From DASVCS01 sp036381495 (GTDB lineage: Bacteria; Gemmatimonadota; Gemmatimonadetes; Longimicrobiales; RSA9), in contig DASVCS010000123.1 of the NCBI GenBank assembly GCA_036381495.1, forward strand, positions 1 to 64,000: 64,000 nucleotides of DNA. Reading direction: 5' to 3'. Positions 43,325 to 50,825 of the stretch are shown piece after piece. Each line of letters begins with the position of its first letter. The stretch's first letter is position 1. The translations under genes and the position numbers were made by a program. Under the pieces are notes generated by a model. The model was given only the letters and a program-made list of their open reading frames with translations. It did no database searches and was not told the origin of the DNA.

Positions 43325-44293
43325 ATGCGGCGCATCCTGGTCACGGGAGCCGCGGGGCAGATCGGCGCGGAGCTGGTCCCCGCCCTGCGAGAGCGATACG
43401 GTGCGGACAATGTCGTTGCAACGGACATCCGGGATCCGACGGGTGCGCTGGTGGACGCGGGTCCGTTCGAGCGGCTGGATTGCCGGGATGGTGCCGCGAT
43501 GGCGACGGTGGTCGGCCGCCACCGGATCGACACGATCTACCACCTCGCCGCGATCCTCTCGGCCTCCGCGGAGGCGAATCCACAGAAGGCATACGACGTC
43601 AACATGGGCGGCCTCTACGCGGTGCTGGAAGTGGCCCGCGAGCGCGGGTGCGCTGTCTTCACGCCCAGCTCGATCGGCGCGTTCGGGCCGGGCACGCCGC
43701 GGGATCCGGCGCCGCAGGACACGATCCAGCGGCCGACGACGCTCTACGGCGTCACGAAGGTGGCTGGCGAACTGCTCTGCGACTACTACCACTCACGCTG
43801 GGGCGTGGACACGCGCGGCGTCCGCTACCCCGGCCTGATCTCGTTCGTTGCGCCGCCCGGCGGAGGGACGACCGACTACGCGGTCGACATCTTCTACCAG
43901 GCACTCGAAACCCGTCGCTACGCCAGCTTCCTCTCCGCAGACACCCGACTCGACATGATGTACATGCCGGACGCGATCCGGGCGGCCATCGAGTTGATGG
44001 AGGCCGATCCGGCGCGGCTCCGGCACCGCAACGCATTCAATGTGACCGCCATGCAGCTCACGCCCGCGATGCTCGCCGATGCCATCCGCCGGCGGATCCC
44101 CGACTTCGTGATCGAGTACGATGTCGATCCGGTGCGCCAGGCGATCGCGGACTCGTGGCCGGACCGCATCGATGACACGGCCGCGCGCGAGGAGTGGGGG
44201 TGGGAGCCGGCCTACGACCTCGAGGCCATGACCGACGACATGCTGGCCCACCTCGCGGAGCGGCTGGGCCTGCCGCTGGCGCCGGCACGCTGA
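43325..44293 (+). CDS. SDR-type L-threonine 3-dehydrogenase
   Basis: A 322-residue extended short-chain dehydrogenase. The NAD site is GAAGQIG at about 7-13, and the catalytic Tyr141/Lys145 are in TTLYGVTKVAGE. The combination of YHLAAILSASAE, SSIGAFGP and RYPGLIS is typical of the epimerase-like threonine dehydrogenases, which oxidise threonine to 2-amino-3-ketobutyrate with NAD. The next gene, 30 bases downstream, encodes the CoA ligase that uses this product, which supports the call. The frame is open upstream, but only through low-complexity repeat DNA, so I start at MRRILVTG. Confidence 0.9.
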   Translation: MRRILVTGAAGQIGAELVPALRERYGADNVVATDIRDPTGALVDAGPFERLDCRDGAAMATVVGRHRIDTIYHLAAILSASAEANPQKAYDVNMGGLYAVLEVARERGCAVFTPSSIGAFGPGTPRDPAPQDTIQRPTTLYGVTKVAGELLCDYYHSRWGVDTRGVRYPGLISFVAPPGGGTTDYAVDIFYQALETRRYASFLSADTRLDMMYMPDAIRAAIELMEADPARLRHRNAFNVTAMQLTPAMLADAIRRRIPDFVIEYDVDPVRQAIADSWPDRIDDTAAREEWGWEPAYDLEAMTDDMLAHLAERLGLPLAPAR

Positions 44294-44323
44294 ATACAAC
44301 CTCGAAACACCAGGAGATTCGAC

Positions 44324-45556
44324 ATGCCGCTCGACCGCATCGGCGAGGTGCTCCGGGACCATGTGACCGACCTGGAGCGGAAGGGGACGGCGAAGGGCGC
44401 GGAGGCGGTGGTCACCGCCGTGCGGGCGCCGGAAGGCGGGCGCGGGCCGCGCTTCCTGCTCGAGGGCGAGGGCGAGCGCGAGTTCATCCGGATGAACTCG
44501 AACTCGTACCTCGGGATGGGGCTCCGCCCCGAGATCATTGCCGCCGAGGAGGAGGCCGCGCGCAGCTTCGGCGCCGGCCCGGGCGCGGTCCGCTTCATCA
44601 GCGGGACGTATTCCGCCCACGTCGAGCTCGAACGCCGCCTCGCCGGCTTCCACGGCCGCGAAGCGGCGATGATCTTCTCCTCCGCCTATGCGACGGTCAT
44701 GGGCGTGCTCACGCCGCTGATCACCGGCGAGACGATCGTCATCAGCGATGAGCTGAACCACAACTGCATCATCAACGCGATCCGGCTCTCGCGGCCGCTC
44801 GACAAGGCCGTCTACCCGCACCTCGACATGGCCGCACTGGATGCCGCGATCGGGGCCGCGGCCGGACGCGCGCGCCGCGTCGTCGTCGTCACCGACGGCA
44901 TCTTCAGCATGCGCGGCGACCACGCGCCGCTCGACCGCATCATGGAGATCGCGCGGAAGTGGGACGCCGAGTTCCCGGAGAACGTGGTCGTCGTGGTCGA
45001 CGACTCGCACGGCGTGGGCGCGTTCGGCGCGACGGGCCGCGGCACCGAGGAATACACGGGCGCGCCGCCGGTCGACGTCCTCATCGCCACGCTCGGCAAG
45101 GCGCTCGGCGTGAACGGCGGTTACGTCGTCTCCACCGCGCCGGTCATCCGTTACCTGCGCGAGACCGCGCCATTCTACATCTACTCGAACCCGATCACGC
45201 CGGCCGAAGCGAAGGCCGCGCTCGCGGCACTCACGATCCTGGACAGTCCGCGCGGCCGGGAACTGCTCGAGCGGCTGCGCGCGCTCACCCGCCGCTTCGA
45301 GCGTGGGCTCGTCGAGCTGGGCTTCGAGGTCATCCCGGGCGAGCACCCCGTCGTCCCGCTCATGGTGCGCGACACGGCGCGCACACGCGCGCTCGTCGAT
45401 GCCCTCTACGAGAACGGCGTCCTCGTCACCGGCCTCGCCTACCCCGTCGTCCCCCGCGGCGATGAGGAGATCCGCTTCCAGGTCAACGCCGACCACACCG
45501 AGGCGGACATCGACCATGTGCTCGAAGTCCTCGCGGCGCAGCGGGTGACGACGTGA
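44324..45556 (+). CDS. kbl: 2-amino-3-ketobutyrate CoA ligase
   Basis: A 410-residue PLP enzyme of the alpha-oxoamine synthase family. Lys259 in IATLGKALGVNGGY binds PLP; VVVDDSHGVGAFGATGRG and YTNP-like IYSNPITP are further family motifs. It splits 2-amino-3-ketobutyrate with CoA into glycine and acetyl-CoA, the second step after threonine dehydrogenase. It forms a two-gene threonine-degradation operon with the preceding SDR gene. The start is preceded by CAGGAG. Confidence 0.93.
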   Translation: MPLDRIGEVLRDHVTDLERKGTAKGAEAVVTAVRAPEGGRGPRFLLEGEGEREFIRMNSNSYLGMGLRPEIIAAEEEAARSFGAGPGAVRFISGTYSAHVELERRLAGFHGREAAMIFSSAYATVMGVLTPLITGETIVISDELNHNCIINAIRLSRPLDKAVYPHLDMAALDAAIGAAAGRARRVVVVTDGIFSMRGDHAPLDRIMEIARKWDAEFPENVVVVVDDSHGVGAFGATGRGTEEYTGAPPVDVLIATLGKALGVNGGYVVSTAPVIRYLRETAPFYIYSNPITPAEAKAALAALTILDSPRGRELLERLRALTRRFERGLVELGFEVIPGEHPVVPLMVRDTARTRALVDALYENGVLVTGLAYPVVPRGDEEIRFQVNADHTEADIDHVLEVLAAQRVTT

Positions 45557-45774
45557 TGCGCAATCGGGGTCGGAGCGGCGGGCGTCGGCCCGGCGGCGGG
45601 TGAGCGGCTCACCGACCTCCGCCGCCGATCGACCGCGCCGCAAACATCCGCCGGACCACGCCGTCCGATCCCGATCCCCGACTCCATCCCCATCCCGGTG
45701 CGGACGGCGTCGAGCGCGGAACCACGATCTACGACCGTGAACGATTTGAGCCACCCGAATCGGAGGAGTCCCGC

Positions 45775-46218
45775 ATGCCCCCCATCACGATCTACCTGGC
45801 CGGCGAGATCCACAGCCCGTGGCGTGAGGAGTTGCGTCGTGAGCTCGAACGGCGGAACCTCCCCGTCGAGCTCGTCGGTCCGCAGGAGGTGCACGGCCGT
45901 TCGGATTCCGTGGGTGAGGACATCCTGGGCGAGCAGCCGGGCGCGCGCTACCGGGACCTCATGGGCGCGCGTGTCAACACCCTGCGCACCCGCGTGCTGC
46001 TGCGCCGTGCCGACCTCGTCGTCGCGTACTTCGGCGAGCAGTACAAGCAGTGGAACACCGCCGCGGATGCCGGTGCGGCCGTTGCCAGCGGCATTCCGCT
46101 CCTGCTGGTGCGTCAGCCGGGGCTCACGCACGCGCTCAAGGAGTTGGACGCGCTCGCGACGCTGACGGTCGAGACGCTCGAGCAGGCGGCGGAGGCGATC
46201 GCGTACATCTGGGAGTGA
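45775..46218 (+). CDS. ytoQ: YtoQ-family protein
   Basis: A 147-residue YtoQ-family protein, recognised from ITIYLAGEIHSPWREELRRE, VNTLRTRVLLRRADLVVAYFGE and YKQWNTAADAGAAVASGIPLL. The fold resembles nucleoside 2-deoxyribosyltransferase-like proteins, but no activity is established. GGAGGAG precedes the start. It stands alone, 218 bases after kbl. Confidence 0.9.
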   Translation: MPPITIYLAGEIHSPWREELRRELERRNLPVELVGPQEVHGRSDSVGEDILGEQPGARYRDLMGARVNTLRTRVLLRRADLVVAYFGEQYKQWNTAADAGAAVASGIPLLLVRQPGLTHALKELDALATLTVETLEQAAEAIAYIWE

Positions 46219-46290
46219 AGGGGCGGAGCGGCATCCCGTTCCCCGGACTTTCGCGGCGCGACTGGTCCCTTTCCTGCGTCGGAGCGGGGT

Positions 46291-47457
46291 GTGGGGCACG
46301 TCGACCGCATCCTCGACCTCCCGGCCACGGCGGCAATCCGCATCGCGCTGGCGCTGTGCGTCGCGCTGTGCGCAGCCGGCTGCCGGACTCCCGTTCCGCG
46401 ATACGAACAGGGGAGTGCCGCGCAGGGGAGCGCTGCGCAGGGCGGTGCCACGCGCTGGGGCGATGACCTGATCGCCGGCGGCTCGATCGTGACCCTGTCG
46501 GACACCATCCCCGGGGACGTCATGGTCGCCGGCGGGGACCTCAGGTTCGCGGGCATGGCGGGCGGGGATTACCTGGGCGCGGGGGGTGGGCAGGAGATCG
46601 GCGGGCGGGTGTTGGGGGACGTCCGCGCGGCGGGCGGCCAGGTCCTGCTGACGGGCGACGTCGCGAACAACGCGACGGTCGCCGGCGGTCAGGTCACATT
46701 GGGTGAGGGCGCGGTGGTCCGCCGGAACGCGTATCTGGCCGGTGGCAGCGTGCGGGTGGATGGGACGGTGATGGGGCTGCTGCGCGCCGCGGGCAGCGAC
46801 GTCGTGCTCGACGGGACGGTCGGCGGCGATGTACGCGTTGAAGCGGAGCATCTCCGGGTCGGTCCCGGCGCACACATCGCGGGTGAGCTGCGTTATCGCG
46901 TCTCCCCGGAGAACGTGACGATCGATCCCGGCGCCGAGGTCACCGGGCGGGTCGTCGCGCTCCCGCCGCGGCCGCGTCCGCCCATCGAGCTGTTCCACGT
47001 GCTCTGGCTCATCGGTTTCCTCGTGGCCGGCACAATCGCCGTCCTGCTCTTCGCGGGGGTGACGAGGGCGGCGGAGGCCGCGCTGCGTCGCCGACCGGCC
47101 GCAGCGCTCGGGTTCGGACTCGTCTGGGTGATCGCCGTGCCGATCGCGGTGATCATTGTCGGGCTGACCGGCATCGGGGTGCCGCTGGCCCTGATCACGG
47201 GGGCGCTCTACGTGATCTCGCTGTACCTCGGACGGGTGGTGGTCGCCGTCTGGCTCGGGCGCCTGGTGTTGCGCGGGCGCGCAGCGCCGGGGCGCGGCCG
47301 GCTCGTCCTGGCCTTCCTCATCGGCGGGGTCATCCTGCTCCTGCTCGGCCGGATCCCCGTGCTCGGCCCGATCGTGATGATCGCCGCCACGGTACTGGGG
47401 CTGGGCTCGCTCGTGACGGCGTTCCAGGCACGGGGAACAGAGCCGGCGGCCGGTTGA
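46291..47457 (+). CDS. Bactofilin-like polymer-forming membrane protein
   Basis: A 388-residue protein starting at GTG behind GGAG. A signal or lipoprotein segment (IRIALALCVALCAAGC) comes first. Residues about 55-225 are short Gly/Val repeats (GDVMVAGGDLRFAG, GQVLLTGDVANNATVAGGQVTL), the right-handed beta pattern of bactofilin/polymer-forming domains. About 235-375 are four to five transmembrane helices (LWLIGFLVAGTIAVLLFAG, FGLVWVIAVPIAVIIVGLTG). The beta part is probably periplasmic. Function unknown; such proteins are frequent in Gemmatimonadota. Confidence 0.75.
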   Translation: MGHVDRILDLPATAAIRIALALCVALCAAGCRTPVPRYEQGSAAQGSAAQGGATRWGDDLIAGGSIVTLSDTIPGDVMVAGGDLRFAGMAGGDYLGAGGGQEIGGRVLGDVRAAGGQVLLTGDVANNATVAGGQVTLGEGAVVRRNAYLAGGSVRVDGTVMGLLRAAGSDVVLDGTVGGDVRVEAEHLRVGPGAHIAGELRYRVSPENVTIDPGAEVTGRVVALPPRPRPPIELFHVLWLIGFLVAGTIAVLLFAGVTRAAEAALRRRPAAALGFGLVWVIAVPIAVIIVGLTGIGVPLALITGALYVISLYLGRVVVAVWLGRLVLRGRAAPGRGRLVLAFLIGGVILLLLGRIPVLGPIVMIAATVLGLGSLVTAFQARGTEPAAG

Positions 47458-47620
47458 GCGCGGAGGCGCGGCGGCGGCCTCCAGCACGACCCTGCCACGT
47501 TCTCGGGGGTGCGACGGACGTGTTCGGCTTCACCGCGCCATTCGCACTTGCGTGAGTCCCCGGGATCGGCGGCGAGAAATGGCGTGATCGCAGGCTGTAC
47601 ACGGACCTGGCAGCGTCGTG

Positions 47621-47811
47621 CTGGAGCGGCGGTCGCGTGATTTCGGCGTCGTCCGCGCCCGCGAACCGAGCCCGGCGAGCGGCGGCGCGGCTCCGAACCC
47701 GCGAGTGAACCGCTCTCGAGCGTTTCCTCCGCCGGTTCGGAGCTGCGTGCCCGCCATGCACTTGCGACGGCAGTGCGCGACTCCGAAGCGACGGGGCAAC
47801 CGCTCCAGCCG
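47621..47811. repeat. Dispersed intergenic repeat, two copies in opposite orientation
   Basis: 47621-47713 carries GGTCGCGTGATTTCGGCGTC and then CGCGAACCGAGC..GGCGAGCGGC; 47735-47811 carries the reverse form GACTCCGAAGCGACGGGGCA. Members of the family listed at 11138. Confidence 0.7.
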
Positions 47812-47873
47812 CGCGCACGTGCGTCCTCAGCGCGGCATGGCGGTGACCGTCCGCCGGCCGGGTGCGGGCGCCG

Positions 47874-48120
47874 GAACCGGCCTTGTTCTGCTCCCGTATG
47901 AGCATGTGCGGCGTCCGCTTCTCCGCCATGCAGTGCGCCCTGCTCTCGAGCCTGATGGGCGCGAGCCGCGACTCCTGGTCGCGCCCTCGGGTGGCATCGC
48001 GGCCGCGACCGGGTGGCCGACCTGCACCCTGATCACGCTGGTCGCGGCCGTTCCAGGGTTCGCCATGCTCCCGGTCTTCGCGCCCTGGAGCCGCGCGAGC
48101 CCGCTGGCCGCGGCGCGCCA
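47874..48120 (+). pseudogene. C-terminal remnant of an AmpG-like MFS transporter, frameshifted
   Basis: One frame reads SMCGVRFSAMQCALLSSLMG followed by ASRD; after one missing base near 47973 the next frame continues LVAPSGGIAAATGWPTCTLI, then TLVAAVPGFAMLPVFAPW. Together this is the well-known end of AmpG muropeptide permeases (RFSATQYALLSSL..., PSG..AEATGWP.FF). The front of the gene is missing. The fragment lies among dispersed repeats in an 875-base gap with no intact gene. Confidence 0.65.
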
Positions 48121-48332
48121 CTCGGGCGAGACGGTGGAGGCCGGCGCCGCCGGGACGGCCGCGGGCGATCGGCGGACCGGCCGAAGCACGGCGGGCGCTC
48201 CTCTTGCCGGGGAACGTCCCACCGGCGGGTGCCGCCGGCGGATCGGGCGCCGGTATCCGTTCGCCCGGTCGTCGTATCGGGGGCGGGGAGCACCGCGGGG
48301 GGATCCGGTGTAGGCGTGACGGAGGCGATCAG

Positions 48333-49172
48333 ATGAAGGGAGCCACGGCGGGGGCGGACCAACATCCGGTCCTGTTCAACCATCTCTTTGCGAGCGGGCC
48401 GGCAACGGATCGGGGCGGCACCGTCCGGGCACTGGTGGCGTCGCTGCTCGTCCACGCGACCGTCCTCGCGGTCCTCCTCTGGATGGGGTACGCCACGCAG
48501 CGTGCGCGCGCCGCGAGCGAGGGCGACGGCCTCTGGGCCGGTGCGGCGGGTGGTGGGGGCGGTGGCAGCGGCAGTGAGGGAGAACAGATCACGCTCATCG
48601 AGTTGCCGGCCCCCGCGGCGCCCGCCGCGGCCGAGCCCGTGCCGGCCGAGCCCACACCGCCCGAGGCGGTGACGACTCCGCCACCGATCCCCGAGCCCCC
48701 GGTCCTGGATGTCCCGCTGCCGGAACTGTCTCTACCCGCTCCGCCGAAAATCCCCGCGATGGCGCCCCCTGCGCCGGTCCTGGCCGGCGTGGGCCGCGGC
48801 AATGGCGCCGGTGCCGGTACGGGTGCCGGCACCGGGCCCGGCTCGGGTGGGGGAATGGGGGGTGGGGAAGGGGGCGGCATCGGCAGTGGCACCGGGCCCG
48901 GCGCGGGCAGTGGGCGGGTCGTGGCGCCGACTCCGGCGGTGCTGCTGATCCCACCGCAACCGCCCGATCACCTCCGTGGGAAGAGCATCGTCCTGCGACT
49001 GATCATCGACGCGGCGGGCGAGGTGCGCGATGTCGACCTGGTGCCCCCGACCGGCGATCGGGAGTACGATGACAAGCTCCGCCGCATGGCCGCCGACTGG
49101 CGGTTCCGGCCGGCGCGGAACGCGGCGAACCAGCCGGTCGCGGCGACGTTCGAGGTGACGATCACATTCTGA
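48333..49172 (+). CDS. TonB-family energy transducer protein
   Basis: A 279-residue protein with one N-terminal transmembrane helix (ALVASLLVHATVLAVLLWMG, about 32-51), a Gly-rich stretch, a Pro-rich periplasm-spanning segment (about 90-150), a second Gly-rich run and a C-terminal TonB domain (VLRLIIDAAGEVRDVDLVPPTG ... DWRFRPA). It should pass proton-motive energy to outer-membrane receptors. The start follows GGAGG. The front part resembles the convergent TonB protein at 49305-50159. Confidence 0.85.
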   Translation: MKGATAGADQHPVLFNHLFASGPATDRGGTVRALVASLLVHATVLAVLLWMGYATQRARAASEGDGLWAGAAGGGGGGSGSEGEQITLIELPAPAAPAAAEPVPAEPTPPEAVTTPPPIPEPPVLDVPLPELSLPAPPKIPAMAPPAPVLAGVGRGNGAGAGTGAGTGPGSGGGMGGGEGGGIGSGTGPGAGSGRVVAPTPAVLLIPPQPPDHLRGKSIVLRLIIDAAGEVRDVDLVPPTGDREYDDKLRRMAADWRFRPARNAANQPVAATFEVTITF

Positions 49173-49193
49173 TCCCGCGCACGGCGCATGGCA

Positions 49194-49292
49194 GCGCTGG
49201 AGCGGCTGCCGCACCGTTTCGGAGTCGTACGCGCCCGCGAACCGAGCGCGGCGAGCGGCTGCGCGGCTCCGAACCCGCGGGCGGGCCGCGCT
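49194..49292. repeat. Dispersed intergenic repeat copy
   Basis: Carries GAGCGGCTGCCGCACCGTTT and CGGAGTCGTACGCGCCCGCG, then GAACCGAGCGCGGCGAGCGG. It lies between the two convergent TonB genes. Member of the family listed at 11138. Confidence 0.7.
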
Positions 49293-49304
49293 ACCGATCC
49301 GGGG

Positions 49305-50159
49305 TCACTCCACCTGGAACACGATCGGGATCGACACCCAGACGGGGACCGGCTGACGATCGTCCCGCGCAGGGGTGAACTCCATCACGTCGATCACATC
49401 CTCCGCCGCCTTGTCCAGAGCGTCCTGGCCGCTCGACTCCTTGATCTGGTACTTTCGGACGTTCCCGGCCTCGTCGATGAGCAGCCAGACGAGCACTCGG
49501 CCCCCGATCCGCGATTCCAGGAGGAACCGCGGGTACGACCTCTCCAGAACGCGTCTCACCTGGTCGCGGTTCTTCAGTTCCGGCGCGATCCGGTAGGGCG
49601 TGAAGACCGGACCTGCCTCGATGTCCTCGACCGTCAGCGCCTTCCCCTCGCCGCCCGGCTTCCCGCCCACGAACCCTGCGGCGATCGAATCGGTCTCCGC
49701 GATGATCCGGTCGAGGATGTCGCGGCCGCCGGTCAGCGCCATGCCGACCGGAGGCGGGATCTCAGGGATCGCGAGGTCCGGCGGCGGTGGTGGCGGTGGC
49801 GGCATCCGCAGCGCCGGGGAGACATCCGGGTCCTCCTCCGCCGCGACCGGGGGTGCTGCCGCGGAGGCCGGATCGGGCTTCGCGGTCGAGCCCGCGGGCG
49901 CCGGCTCGGGAGGGCGCGGGACCGGCAGGGCCACCAGGTCCGGCACGATCTCCACGTAGGTGATGTGCTCCCCCAGCCCCCGGTCGCCCGCCGCGCCCAG
50001 CGTCGCCCAGACCAGGCCCGCGAAGATGGCGGCGTGAAAGAGAACCGCCGCGACGAAGGCCGCGGCGGTCGCCCGCTTCTCCCGGGGCGGCTTGCTTGCG
50101 ACGAGAAGACTGAACAACTCGGAGCGCGCCGCGGGTGCGCGCATCGTGCGATCATCCAT
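49305..50159 (-). CDS. TonB-family energy transducer protein
   Basis: A 284-residue TonB-type protein. A cytoplasmic N-terminus (LFSLLVASKPPREKRATAAA) is followed by the helix FVAAVLFHAAIFAGLVWATL (about 34-53), a Pro-rich region (about 80-135, including a run of eight Pro) and a C-terminal TonB domain (RVLVWLLIDEAGNVRKYQIKESSG, EFTPARDDRQPVPVWVSIPI). It transmits energy to outer-membrane transporters. It is convergent with the other TonB gene across a repeat copy. No ExbB/ExbD gene is nearby. Confidence 0.85.
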   Translation of the reverse strand: MDDRTMRAPAARSELFSLLVASKPPREKRATAAAFVAAVLFHAAIFAGLVWATLGAAGDRGLGEHITYVEIVPDLVALPVPRPPEPAPAGSTAKPDPASAAAPPVAAEEDPDVSPALRMPPPPPPPPDLAIPEIPPPVGMALTGGRDILDRIIAETDSIAAGFVGGKPGGEGKALTVEDIEAGPVFTPYRIAPELKNRDQVRRVLERSYPRFLLESRIGGRVLVWLLIDEAGNVRKYQIKESSGQDALDKAAEDVIDVMEFTPARDDRQPVPVWVSIPIVFQVE

Positions 50160-50819
50160 GAACCACCTGCAATCGACAGCCCTGCGTAACGGAAGGGCCG
50201 GTCGCGCATCCCGCTGGCACCCGCAGACGTGTCCCGCACCGAGACCGCGCGAGCCCGGACCAGCAGCGCCAGCGCAACGGAGCCCTTCGCGTTCAGCAGG
50301 CGCATGGGTCGTACCACCACTTCGGGAACGGCCGGGCCGGCTGGTCCATTCCGCGGCGGGTCGGCGTGTTCACGGAGCCTACGGTCGAGGCGGCGGTCGG
50401 GTCGGGCGGGGGCACGGCCCGAATCCGGACGCGCCGTTCGGTGGAAGGGATGGAGGTCTCGAACGCTGGGCGCGGCGCGCCGCGTCGCACCCGATGACCG
50501 GGTCGTGCAGGCGTCGCAGGCGAAAACGCGCGGGCGCCGGCACGGGCCCCGCTACGGGGGCGCGCCGGCGCCTCTCGCGCCTCGATGTCGGACTGCTCCG
50601 GGACGAGGATCGGGCGCGGCCCGATCATTCGCCCGCCAGAGCGCTCCGCCCGCGCGTTTGGAATCGTGCGCGCTCGCTACCCGCGGTTCACGAACGCGGA
50701 CGACCCCGAAATGACGCGACGACCGCCAGAGCCGCTGCCTCATCACTTCGGAGTCGTCCACTGCGGCCGCAAGTCCATCGCGGGCGGCCGCGCGCCTCCG
50801 GACCCGCGGAGGGAATGCG
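50160..50819. other. Gap between TonB and GH127 genes
   Basis: 660 bases with no gene I can support. The right third (50630-50825) is repeat DNA. A minus-strand frame ending KWWYDPCAC at 50293 is curious but lacks a ribosome site and a recognisable leader. Confidence 0.45.
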
Positions 50820-50825
50820 CTAGGT
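50630..50825. repeat. Dispersed intergenic repeat, two copies
   Basis: Contains GACCCCGAAATGACGCGACG and, inverted, CATCACTTCGGAGTCGTCCA. The block reaches the stop codon of the GH127 gene. Member of the family listed at 11138. Confidence 0.7.

Noticed and set aside
50293..50628. Minus-strand frame ending KWWYDPCAC as a possible second small peptide
   Set aside because: No ribosome site, no leader motif, and an Arg/Pro-rich front typical of shadow frames; kept only as a remark in the gap entry.
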